Shown here: piece by piece, positions 35,742-46,241 of the stretch
Position numbering within the stretch: position 1 is the first letter of the stretch
How the letters are laid out: every line of letters begins with the position of its first letter
Assembly (NCBI GenBank): GCA_038496445.1
Contig: JALMLS010000329.1
Span: 62,001 to 126,000, forward strand
Source of the DNA: Trichosphaerium sp. ATCC 40318
Lineage: Eukaryota; Discosea; Flabellinia; Trichosidae
DNA: 64,000 nucleotides
Direction: 5' to 3'
The notes under the pieces: model-generated
Seen by the model: the letters and a program-made list of their open reading frames with translations, nothing else
What the model was told of the DNA's origin: nothing
Database searches by the model: none
Translations under genes and position numbers: made by a program

Positions 35742-35904
35742 GTCGACGGCAGTCAAGTTATCAATAGTAATTATTATTGACTTTGACCAGACTTTGCAAT
35801 TACACAATAATGTTCCAGTTAAGCCGTTTTGTTTAGCAAGAAAAGTGCAGCGTTGACTTTGTTTATAATAATTGTTAATTTTTAACAACTTGACTGCCGT
35901 CGAC
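35742..35904. repeat. inverted repeat, possible MITE-like hairpin
   Basis: GTCGACGGCAGTCAAGTT at 35742-35759 is the exact reverse complement of 35887-35904. The similarity continues imperfectly inward for another 20-30 bases (AATTATTAT and GACTTTG blocks), leaving a loop of under 100 bases. It could be a small non-autonomous transposon or a foldback structure between genes; no target-site duplication was established. Confidence 0.55.
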
Positions 35905-36021
35905 AATATTGTAAAACTTGCCAGCGTTGTAATTACTAAATTTATCTGCACAGATATTAAGAATTTGGTTTTATTCTGTTGGTATTTATGTATGAAAACA
36001 CATTTGATTTTGTTCCTCGTA

Positions 36022-37387
36022 TTAGAAACATTTAGTGTTTACATAAGATGCACCATTTTCTTCATAGTCTTCTTTTGTGAACCAGAACTTTTCCAATTCT
36101 TGTGACCTTTTTACAGCACCAACAAAAACTGCATTTGCTCCGTGTTCAGAAAGAGACACATTTGCTTTAAAGTGACTTGGAATGCCAGAAGTCTCAATAT
36201 CTTTTTTAATCCTCTCAGAAAAGCCAGGAAACAAAGAATTACTACCAGAGACAACAATATTTCCAAATTGATCCTAGGCACCGTGAGTAAGGGTTTTTTT
36301 TGGAAAGAAAAAAGAAAAAAAGGAGAAACTCAGAGACACTCCTCCACAACATTTCTCAGGCTCACCAAGAACACATTAAAGTAATAACTATAATGTATAA
36401 TATGATTTAAGGGAGTTAAAACAGGAAGTGGTGCTAAAGTGGGAAAAGGTTCTAGAGAGCAAATCAAAAGGTTTTTGGAGTTTCTGCATAAAACCGAAAA
36501 AAAAAATACCTTTCGTGATATTTGATCTATTGTGTATACTGCTTTGATTTTACTCTCAGGAATACCCATACTATCTCTACCAATCACTTTGGGGTCGAAC
36601 ATAGGTTCAACACATTGAAATCGTTCGACATCAAGAGTAACAGTGTTGGTACCGAAGGTAATTTGTTTTTTAAATTTCTCCAAGTTGTTTTTAGCTTCTT
36701 CGATTTCCTTTTGTAATCGATTGCTACATAGCACAGCTTTTCTTTGATAGTCTCAAGACTCTCTTTACTATCTAATTTGATACCTTTTTCTTTAAGAAGT
36801 GCGGCAAGATATGAAGTAAGCCGACCATTGACAGAGGTGTTTATCTTTATCTAAAAATAACGTGTCAGGCTTTTTTCGAAAGATATTAAAATTTTCTTAC
36901 CGCATAGTCTTGGCTGCACATCTCATACACTGGTACAACATAAGTAATATCTGGACCTGCTATAACAGAAACACCAGTAATACTACCATTGGCGTATAGA
37001 GCTAATTTACCAGGTGTACTGAGGTAAACGGATGGTGCCTTAAATTTCTCAAACATTATTTCTGCCATCGCTTCTCTGAATCAAATTGTGAGACAGGGTG
37101 TTTTTAAACGGTTATCACGAAAAATATTATAAACGCTTGCCTTGCGAATTTTTTAGGTAATTCTGTTTCTGTGAGGAACACAGGGTGTTCTGTAACATCA
37201 ACTTTCATTTTTTTTTCGAACACGTGTTTCCACGCCTTCTCAAGAGCATCGAAGTTTAGCATGTTTGCTTTCACGATAGGTACTTTCATTGTTCCAAGAG
37301 ATGAAGGAAAAACGTATTGAGGGACCTTGTCCGATGAAAACCCGGCTTTTGTATATTTAGAGCCATTATCTATTATGATAACGTTTT
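36022..37387 (-). CDS. divergent actin-like protein lacking the subdomain 2 loop
   Basis: Multi-exon gene ending at 36022 with FTKEDYEENGASYVNTKCF, the actin C-terminal pattern. Other actin motifs: IIDNGSKYTKAGFSSD (phosphate 1), WKHVF with EHPVFLTETELPKK, MFEKFKAPSVYL, LYANGSITGVSVIAGPD (phosphate 2 / connect), and NIVVSGSNSLFPGFSERI (adenosine). Between FPSSLG and FDALEKAW only about 15 residues remain where actin has about 45, so most of subdomain 2 with the DNase-I loop is missing and filament assembly in the normal way is doubtful. One intron near 37080-37144 appears to start GC (AAG|GCAAGC). The initiating ATG was not found; a short first exon probably lies upstream of 37390. Confidence 0.7.
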
Positions 37388-37942
37388 CTACGATGAAAAT
37401 CAGTTAAATACAACTAAGCGAATTGATATCAAGCAGATTGAAGCATGTTCAAGGTATATTGGTTAGAGTAATAACTCGGCTTACAACCATTGCGCTGACG
37501 CTTGTATCAAGCTAATTTCCTGCGAAATAACAGCGTTTTGTACTGGAAATAACGCAGCTATTCTTAAACTTGTTTATTGTTGGTAATACGTACGTAGTTC
37601 ATTAGTCATTTGTGTTGTGATGCTTGGTAGGTTATTGTTTTATTTTTAGTTAAGTCTGCACTTTGGGAAATATTTGCCGAAAAATTTTGTTTGTTGAACA
37701 TCAGACTTTTGTCGAAATATTTGCGGCCAAAGAGTTGCGGGTATGAGTTCATAGCGTGTGTTTGATATGTGTACTGTATTAGACGACTTCTTGGGTGGTT
37801 TTAACAGTCAAACACTTCAAAGCTCGTCAAACTACTAAAATACTAAAATGCACGTGACCTTACGTTCGTAGCGTCACGGAACAGCACGTGTTTTTAAAGT
37901 TTTTTCGAAGTTCCCAGAAAAGCGTACAGAACTGTTCGACTG
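37388..37942. other. intergenic region between divergent actin-like and MORN genes
   Basis: Should contain the first exon of the actin-like gene and promoters for both genes. Two CACGTG palindromes lie near 37851 and 37884, and the last 60 bases hold the leader of the MORN-type gene. Nothing else assigned. Confidence 0.4.
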
Positions 37943-38461
37943 ATGGATCTTATACTACGAAAATTACCTGTTGAGCTTCATCTAAGCATCACATGTGTTG
38001 ATAAAGAGATATTCATCAAATGGCCTCTATTGTGTAAATACACTGCCACAACATCAAGGTTTAACGAAAAATTAGAGAAACACGGCAAATTCAAGTGCTG
38101 GGACGGTAGTCAGTTAATGTATTCATCTAGCTTTGAAAACGGCGCGCGACATGGCGTATACAAGCAGTGGTATGCCAATGGCGTCCTTTATATTGATTCT
38201 AAGTTTAATAACGGTAAACGAGACGGAAAGTACACTCAATGGCATTCTAATGGTGTATTATGTGCGTCGTGCTGTTATGATAAAGGTAAAATGGTTGGAG
38301 AGAACAAGGAATGGTTTGAAAACGGAAAATTACAAAAACAATGCTTTTTCATTGATGATCTTATGGATGGTAACTATTATCAATGGGATAGAAGTGGTAA
38401 GCTTGTACAGTATTTAGTTTATAAAGATGGGTGCCTTAGAGGAGCACATGTGTGGAAATAG
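37943..38461 (+). CDS. F-box-like / MORN-variant (YwqK-type) repeat protein, intronless
   Basis: Single uninterrupted frame of 172 codons. The N-terminus (LILRKLPVELHLSI; FIKWPLLCKY) resembles an F-box. Five repeats of about 24 residues follow, with the pattern F-x-N-G-x-x-x-G-x-Y-x-x-W-x-x-N-G-x-L: KQWYANGVLYIDSKFNNG, TQWHSNGVLCASCCYDKG, KEWFENGKLQKQCFF and YQWDRSGKLVQYLVYKDG. Such YwqK/MORN-variant repeats are common in amoebae and in giant viruses that infect them. Function unknown; with an F-box it could be an SCF substrate adaptor. Having no introns sets it apart from its cellular neighbours. A decayed relative is at 1321-1719. Confidence 0.7.
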   Translation: MDLILRKLPVELHLSITCVDKEIFIKWPLLCKYTATTSRFNEKLEKHGKFKCWDGSQLMYSSSFENGARHGVYKQWYANGVLYIDSKFNNGKRDGKYTQWHSNGVLCASCCYDKGKMVGENKEWFENGKLQKQCFFIDDLMDGNYYQWDRSGKLVQYLVYKDGCLRGAHVWK

Positions 38462-39779
38462 AAAAATAAAATATCACGTGCAACACATAGTTGTTCCTCA
38501 ACTCAATCACCTCTATTGTGGGCTCTAATGTCTCTGTACCTTCAGCTCATCAATCCTGGGCCCATTCAATAAAGGCACAAACTTAGTTCAATACAAAAAA
38601 TAATACAATGTTATTCTCTTGCGATAGGTACAACAAAAAGAGGTGGTAGCGTAGCGTGCCCCATAGTGTATTGGGCTCTACTGGAGCTGTAGCACCAGAT
38701 AGAGCGCCTATGTTACGAAGAAGCTCCAGCTCCTTCGTTGCAGTAGCAACGAAGTATGATTTTTCCCAACGCATGAATGCGATTGTATGCTTTTGCAAGG
38801 TTTACGAAGTATAAGTACAATTGCAATTGGCATCCCGAGAAATTAAACGTTTCGTTCTCGAAGTATAAAAGTATAAACTCAGGTATGCCACGTTGGGAAG
38901 TTGGAGCACATCTACTATGCATCTCTAGTGATAATTGTAAGAAGTACTGTATTTAAGTGACTGTATAGAGCAAAGAATTTACTTGTGGTATTCAAAAGCA
39001 ACGAATTTTCTAAAATACGGAATAAGATAAGATTTAGTTTATTTGGATTGCGAATGGATTCACTAAGTTCTTGAGGAACTAGCTATGCTTTAGTGCATCG
39101 CGTTATGGTTTAGCGTATCGCGTAATTGTACCAGTATAAATAAACGAGCTACTAGGGTAAGTCTTACAGCTTGTTTTGTTTGTACGGTAATTTGTTTATC
39201 TATGTTCTTCCTGTTTTCTTATCTGTTCAATACCAAGAGCACTGCACACATAGTGCGTAGCAGCAAATCGCAATTATGGTTAAAGAAGAGGAGGTTCACG
39301 TAGCTATGGGAGGCGGTGGATTAAGCGGTGGAGGCAGGAGTACGTAAGTATTCGTCTGCATACGTAGGGTGACAGGATCCAGAAAACGGCAACAACAGAA
39401 ATGTTTTGATTGCAAGCACGTTTTTTCCCTGGCTAGTATTGGATTGTAAGGATGTGAGATAAGAATAGGTTAATAAAGGATTCTACCTAACACAAGTATT
39501 GAGTACTTGAAACGTGTTAGAAAGCGCAACATTTACACTTCGACCAATACCAAATAGGTAGATACGTGGGTGAGCCTTCTGTGCTATAGGTGCAACTACC
39601 CGAGCTAAATACAATAACAAGTACCACTAAATCACGTATATAAGGTGGCAAAGAAAACGCAGGTTAAATGTTAACGGCAGGCTGACGTTCTGTGAACAAC
39701 AGTAGCAAAAAGAAAAGCTCGAAAAGTTACTAATTTTTCTGCTGCTTAATCATCTCTTACATTTCCTGAAGCTGTCCTA
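38462..39779. other. 1.3 kb without a convincing gene
   Basis: Minus-strand frames at 38583-38922 have some protein-like composition (FVATATKELELLRNIG; EPNTLWGTLRYHLFLLYL) but no motif, start or splice plan I trust. Around 39276 a short plus-strand frame (MVKEEEVHVAMGGGGLSG) ends at a GTAAGT and may be a first exon, but no continuation was found. A near-repeat, GCATCGCGTTATGGTTTAGC then GTATCGCGTAATTG, lies near 39100. Confidence 0.35.
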
Positions 39780-40709
39780 ATGAGTGCAACACCTACGCCC
39801 AAAGCTAATTTAAAGAGAAAGAACATAAATGAGGCTGCGAAACCTTGTAAAAAGCAAAAAACAACCAAAACGCTAAAGTACGCCTCCAAAACTCATATTC
39901 ATTCCATATAACGGGCTAAAAAGCGTTTTTACGTTCTTAAGTCTTCAATGAATTCTAAAACGCTTTTAGGGAATCGCTACAACTTAAAACGCTTAAAAAT
40001 AACAGCCTCATATATTGGAAACCGGATTTCTTATCTTCTAAAGAAAGTTCAAGAATTTTTAGCGAATTAAAAGAAGCGATGGATTGGAAGCAATCTCAGA
40101 TTACAATGTTTGGTAAGAAGATAAATATACCTCGCTTACAGCAATGGATGGCAGATCCAGGTACTTCACAGACAGAAATATTGAACACTTTTCCTTTTTT
40201 TTTCGTCTTTTTTTTTTCGATTGGAACAGGATTTGACGCTTGTCTATAGGTGTAAAAGCTGATTTATATATGAAAACAAAGCAATTACCATGGTCTCCTG
40301 ATGTTTTAAAAATAAGAAAAACCATTGAAGAAGCGCTAGACTTTAAATTTGACTATTGCTTGATACAACTTTACAGACACGGAAAAGATAGTATCGGATT
40401 TCATAGTGATGGCGAAGCTGATCACAAAGTATGTGATAAAGGTTTCTAAATACATATCCTATTTATAGTATATTGTGCTAATCACGTGATGTTTAGGGGA
40501 AGAATGTGATTGCATCTGTATCTATGGGAGCTACAAGACGTTTTGTTTTAAAAGATAATTCTGATAAAAAAAATAAAGTAGAGTATAAGCTTGTATCTGG
40601 TAGCTTGATTGTAATGGCAGGTGATACACAAAAATACTGGAAACATAGTATCCTTAAACAACCTAAGTTAATGGAACCACGGATAAATTTAACTTTCAGA
40701 AAGTCTTAA
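39780..40709 (+). CDS. AlkB-like 2-oxoglutarate/Fe(II) dioxygenase (ALKBH2/3 type)
   Basis: Four or five exons. Exon 1 (ATG 39780) is basic (KRKNINEAAKPCKKQK) and may act as a nuclear signal; it ends before GTACGC. The next exon gives KEAMDWKQSQITMFGKKINI. The catalytic core shows FDYCLIQLYRHGKDSIGFHSDGE with the iron ligands His and Asp (HSD), then ASVSMGATRRFVL, GSLIVMAGDTQKYWKHSI with the second His, and PRINLTFRKS with the Arg that binds 2-oxoglutarate. ALKBH2/3 proteins repair 1-methyladenine and 3-methylcytosine in DNA or RNA. An intron containing a CACGTG lies at 40429-40496. All conserved residues are present, so it should be active. Confidence 0.88.
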
Positions 40710-41067
40710 AGTTGTATTGTAAAAAAAACCTAATAAATCTTGTTATTGTCGGCTAAACCATTTGGCTTTTTTAACCAACACTTTTACCTGGTGGGCTGCA
40801 TTTAGAGTGCAAACCCCATCTCCTTAGTACCTTGTTTCTGAATAACAAGACTTTTGTGTTAATGTATACAACCAACGAGAAAGAGTTTACAGTGTTTTCT
40901 TGTAGTGTATCTCCAATGTCAGGCATAGAAAATTGTTATGATAATAGTTTGTTCCTAATGTATATACGTATTAACGTTCGTTCACATAACGGGTGACTAA
41001 GTCAACTTTATTTATAACTAAAGCAACCAAAAAACAATTTAAAATAGCAACCACTTTACAATCCACA

Positions 41068-41764
41068 ATGCAAACATGGGTGAACAATACTAGTGAGTCT
41101 AAACAGGATAAGAAGACTACAGGACCATGGAGTGGCCATAAAACAGTAATAACCATTAAAACCACTTTAACCATTGATGGAAGCAAATTTACGCTTGAGC
41201 ATTATTACCGTAACCTGCAGACGGCTTCTAACCGTGGTAGTGATACTATACGCGAATACTCGTATACAGGTACGTTAACCGCGTGTAACAAACTCAACTG
41301 CGTTAAACTAGGGCGATAGAGCAACTTCTTCATTTTTAACACTCTTCCCAGGCAAAGTGGAGCAGCAGGGAGGCGAGACCATGTTTTATGCATTGGATAG
41401 GATAAAACATGTTGAAAAATACCACGAACCAATGGAAGACATGTGGACACCTGCAGTTGACGAAGAGACTAAATTAAAAAATGGTTTGTTTTTTTTTTCT
41501 TTTGTTTTCGTTCGAAAAACTCATAATTCTGCTCTTTTGTTTGACGTTTTTCGATGTTATAGGAAAGATTTCATCTGGTACAGTAATCCTGCGCGCTAGT
41601 AAAAACAGTACGTTACTATTAAGAAGACCACGTGCTTTTAAAAGGGCTTTTTTTTTCAAATTATTAAATTCAACTTAGGTGAAGGCCTTCTTGTGCTGAA
41701 CGCTCGTGAAGATTCCCAAGACTTACTAAAATTGGTTGATATACCATTAACTCTTTCAGAGTAA
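41068..41764 (+). CDS. small multi-exon protein of unknown function
   Basis: Four exons of about 150 residues. Exon 1 (ATG 41068, MQTWVNNTSESKQDKK) continues to IREYSYT; after a GTACGT intron comes GKVEQQGGETMFYALDRIKH; after a GTTTGT intron GKISSGTVILRASKN; and a last intron starting GTACGT joins in phase to EGLLVLNAREDSQDLLKLVD with TAA at 41762-41764. Strand-like alternation (HKTVITIKTTLTIDGSKF) suggests a beta-rich fold. No signal peptide or membrane span. The clean phase across four exons supports a real gene, but I do not recognise the family. Confidence 0.55.
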
Positions 41765-42090
41765 ACAAAATAACATCTATACTAAGTGCAATTCTCCGGC
41801 AGAGTGTGCCAATAACGAGATTCACAAAAACTCACAAAAATTAGTTGTGCAATAATCAGCCAATAATAAGGTCGTATTGATTATTATAGATAACTGTTTC
41901 TCTGTAACACAATTTCTTGATTTATCTATTGCATTAACAACCAGGCCCAAGGCCATGCGCGGAATGTAGTGTATACACTAGCGCACCTGTACAGATACTA
42001 CAACAAGAGAATCTGTGATACCTTTGAACAAATTAAACAAAAGTCAATTTATTGTGTACAAATTTATATTATACAATGTTGTTTACAGAT
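41765..42090. other. intergenic, nothing recognised
   Basis: Convergent gap between the small unknown gene and the CLN5-like gene. No motif or open frame of note. Confidence 0.4.
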
Positions 42091-43616
42091 CTAGGCGTCA
42101 ATAACACTTCTACTGTCTCCTTCTTGGACATCAGGATTATATACATATGGTTTAGATAACCTATAGTGTGTTTCAAAGTATGGGAATGTTGTATCTATCT
42201 TGTAGTAGTCCAACCCTTTACGTGCATAAAATACATTTTCGATTGCCAGCTCGTATACAATATTGGACAATCCACTAACTGGTCCCTTCTCTATTTTGTC
42301 ATGTAATTGCGTAAAGAATTTGTTTACGCGATACATTTCGTTTTTATCAGATTGATCAACCTAGCAACGATAAATGGGGAGAAGCAACCAAAAAAAGAAC
42401 AAGACCAAAAAAAATATCACATTTCTGTTCTATTTTCTTTGCACTTGACGTGTAAGGTCCCTGTAGGCTCTAGTGGATAACACATGGTATTAATGCTTAC
42501 CTTCTTTGGAGGTTCTTTGGAATACAAAGATAGATACGAAGTCTTAAAGTTCTCAGACAACAAAGTTCCTTTTATATCTTTTTTTTGTAAAATAATTAGT
42601 ACACGTGTCATGTGACATTTATACGTTTTTACTTACCTCTAATGTGACCTAAAATATGCATACCAAAAGTGAAACAGTCTTGATTATCAAACAACCTACA
42701 CAAAGACATAAGACGCGAAGAACCAGAAAAAACAAGATTTTTTGTCTCAAAAAAAAAAAAACCAAATATCTCTCATACTTGACACTTTTTCCATCATCGT
42801 TAGGACCCCAAACTTGGAATAATTCATAAAATGGATGAGTAGCATTGTAATCAACCATCCAGTCAAGTAATTGATTAAACTCGTTACCAGTAAGCAAAGC
42901 AGCGAGTTCATTTTGTCCATCCCAAAACGTATAATTTACACCTTGGTAAATCATTACACCAGCTAAACATAAACAGTCAGAACAACAGCACAAACAACAC
43001 TACATCTAGATGACGTTGGCAGAAGAGCCAAGGACAATCTTCCAAATCAAACCATTTTCATTCCAGACTAAAATGGGCGTATTTGTTCTTACCTTTATTG
43101 CTCCACTGTAGTGTTCCGTTTCGAAGTATGTTTGGATACAGGGCCCCAGTGAATGTCGGGTAAGCATCATAATTTATAGTATAGCTCTCTAGAGTGCGTC
43201 TAGGTATTTTTGTGAGTTGTTTTTACGAACGATTCACATACGTGTTCGTCAAGCCTATACCTGCGTGGTAGCCGTTCAATAGAGACAATCTAGAGCGTGT
43301 TAGAGAAACTAAGGTTTAACCGACGTTAAAAAAGCGTACTCGTGCCCAAACGCGCACTGCAGTAACGGTACTGTTAAGTACATTACTTCTATAGTATCCC
43401 CTTTGTAAAATATGAGCGCAATGTGTAAAAAAGAGAATTCTGCATACCTGGTAAAGCCCGAGGTATTGTATCTATATCCATCGGTATCCAAGGGCCGCAA
43501 CCATAAGGTCCGACAAAATAAGATTTAACATACAACGATGCAGCCAAAAAGAACAGAAACACGCTGATAGCGCAACATATACTCGCCCAGGAGCACTTAC
43601 ACTCACTGCGTGCCAT
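42091..43616 (-). CDS. CLN5-like lysosomal glycoprotein
   Basis: About six exons from ATG 43614-43616. The N-terminus has an arginine-poor leader and one hydrophobic signal-anchor (ASICCAISVFLFFLAASLYV). The body matches CLN5: NGYHAGIGLTN (the conserved His region), a central QGVNYTFWDGQNELAALL, FNQLLDWMVDYNATHPFYEL, FQVWGPNDDGKSV, NQDCFTFGMHI (the conserved Cys region) and the C-terminal KGLDYYKIDTTFPYFETH. Mammalian CLN5, lost in a childhood neuronal ceroid lipofuscinosis, is reported as a lysosomal BMP synthase/thioesterase with a Cys-His active site; both residues appear retained. Several N-x-S/T sites fit a glycoprotein. It is transcribed divergently from the EGF-domain gene, with 59 bases between starts. 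Confidence 0.7.
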
Positions 43617-43675
43617 TTTGATTAGTTTGTTTTTTTTTGATTTTACGAGACCACATTATTTCACTGTTTTGAACT

Positions 43676-45562
43676 ATGGAACGGTTAGCATTAGCTTTAG
43701 GATTACTAGTTTTCGCATTAGCCGTTGCTAACGCTCAAGACTTAACGATTTTCGCTCATTGCGAGCAAATTCCGTTTGGAACACTCTGTATTAATGCCAC
43801 ACGCCATGGTTGTAGCACAGCCGTACGTTTAGGGCCTTTTTGTTATTATGTCATTTTAGACATTTAACTAACCTATAAAAAAAGGACGTACGGCTATTCT
43901 ACAATAACAAACAGCTTTCATTCCAAAAGAGCGATGTGAAGCCTCTTTTAGAAGCTATCGCTTTAAACAGAGACCCAAAACAGCCGCTAAAATCAAATGG
44001 GTGCTTCAAAATGTCCTTCGGCGAGTTTGTAATCCCTGGGGTTGGGTACGTACTTTTTTTATTATTTGGTTTTCAAAGTAATGTCATTTTGTACTAATCG
44101 TGCGTTTATTCACTTTGCTCTAGTTCTGAAATAAATATATGTATGACATTATCTAAATTCAAAGTAACATCAACAATGACATCTGGATGCCTAATGCTTT
44201 CACTTGGAAGCATCACACAACGGGTATGAAATATCACGTGAATTACCAAAAATACGCGAGTCCAAAAAAAAAAGGTTTTATGCTTACTTTACGACACGTA
44301 GGACATTGATCTTGGTTGCTTCTCTTTACCAAACTGTCCTGTCGGTGGTACGTCTTAGAATCAAGGAGTGATCACATGCATAACCCAAGAGCAGTGGGAA
44401 AACACAAATTCAATTTTTTCTTTTTTTTTTTGTTCTAAATCAGGAACACGTGCTTTTAAAACGCAACAATACTTTTTCAAAACAATGTTGCAGTCTATTG
44501 CAAGTAACTCTCGTGTCGCTTTGCAGTTTTATCATGATAAAAATAAGCTTTTCTTTACAAGTGGTTTTGGACTACTTATATTGATTGTTTTATGCCTTAG
44601 ATTGTACAACAGATACAGACTGTAATAACGCGGGTACTTGTAACGAAATTGGCATGTGCCTGTGCAATATTGGCGCATACGGATTGAATTGTGGTATATC
44701 ACAAAAGGGATCATGCATTACAGCTCCTTCCTTTGATAGTGCCTCAAAACTTTGTTACAAGGGATGCGCATCCGATTCAAAGGTACCCTAAAATTTCTAA
44801 TCCGTTATTGGTTGTGCACGTGCGAACAGTGTTAGGTTGAAGTCACAGCAAAACTTGGAGATTCAACTGTTGCCACCAAAGAATACGCTATAGCTGCACT
44901 AGAGGATACTAAAATGGAGTTATATTGCTCTAGCAATGCTTGGCAAAGTTGTGATTACTGTTATGCATACAGTAACTTTGCTGTTACAGATGACAAGGTT
45001 TTTCTTTTAGTTGTCAAGCAATTTTTGTTGATATCTTATTTTTTTAAGATCGAAGGGTGTTCGTTGTTCCAAGTGCGATGTAATAAAGCTATAATCGCTT
45101 CACATGAGATGACATGTAGTACTCTACTTTTACGTGATGATGATCATCTGTGTCCTAAAGTAGATGAACCTGTACGTCACGTTGTGTTTATTGGTTATAA
45201 ACAAGAAGAAACCGAGTTGTATTTTCGAACTAACACGTTTTTCTTTATAGAGCACAAAAGAGCACAGCACATCGCTTATAAGTCAAGATATTGTAATGAT
45301 AATTATAGCTATTGTGGTTGTACGTTTTTTCAAAATTTAACAGAAAACCACATTGCACGTGGCTTTGAAAACGTGGTTGATAGTATTGTTAATTTTCTTT
45401 TTTTTTTTTCAGATGCTTGTTCTTGCCGGAGCTGCTGGTGGTTACTTTATCTACAAACATCACTCGAATAAAAAACAAGAGCTTAATTTCGAGCCTCTTT
45501 CTTTGGGCGGTGTAGATGACGATGATAACGTTGCTCTGGACGACGACGATAGCGGTTTATAG
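43676..45562 (+). CDS. type I membrane protein with EGF-like domain
   Basis: About eight exons. Signal peptide from ATG 43676 (LALALGLLVFALAVANA), Cys-containing N-terminal region (FAHCEQIPFGTLCINATRHG), then KQLSFQKSDVKPLLEAIALN and CLMLSLGSITQR. One EGF-like module reads DTDCNNAGTCNEIGMCLCNI with GLNCG. More Cys-rich segments follow, and the membrane span is created by splicing DIVMIIIAIV to MLVLAGAAGGYFIY over an intron starting GTACGT (about 45319-45411). The cytosolic tail is short and strongly acidic (DDDDNVALDDDDSGL). A cell-surface or endomembrane receptor/adhesion role is plausible. Several introns contain CACGTG. Closely paired head-to-head with the CLN5-like gene. Confidence 0.7.
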
Positions 45563-46241
45563 AAAACCAAAAAAAAAACCTCAAAAAAATTATTGTAAAC
45601 AAAAATACAACACAACTGAATTATTAACAGTGTCTTTTTTTGTTGTTTATCACTGTAAGGATTCTTACCAAGCTATTGGAGGAGACAAAGCTATTTTTAG
45701 ATAGTTTGTTATGTAGTGTTATGGTCCGCAATTTTTTCACTAAAACATTTGCCTAAAAAAACAAATGTCACAATACGCTATCACATAACACCAAAGAGTG
45801 AGCTAAACACGTGATTGAAAATGCCGGAGATGGCCGATTTTTGAAAGTGAAAAGTGCACTTGTGTAGTAAAAGTCAACACTTTACGCAAAAAACCTCGTA
45901 AGATCTCGTAATTGAGCCCCATTACATTCTAAATACGATCTTACGCGAAAACAGCACTATTTATGGTACTTTCGCCTGAATAGCGTTAGGTTTAGCGCGA
46001 ATAAGCGAATACAACACTTTGTTTTCTGAGTCGTGCGCTGTACAATACTTTAGCGTGTTAAAGGCGTTCAGCATTATCCAAACTTGGTAATAAAAAATAT
46101 GAGCTTGAGCAACCACTAGTTTGTTAGTTTTTCTCTAAAGAGTCCCTTTTCGATCAATATGATCAACAATGAACCACGTTGACTCTCTAAAAACTTCTTT
46201 TTTGATAGAAGTCTAAGAATTAGTTTCTCACCGAGTGTGAC
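45563..46241. other. intergenic upstream of PA-7TM copy D
   Basis: No gene recognised. An imperfect palindromic pair, CTCGTAAGATCTCGTAA near 45896 and ACGATCTTACGCG near 45953, could fold into a stem; no other structure. Confidence 0.35.
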
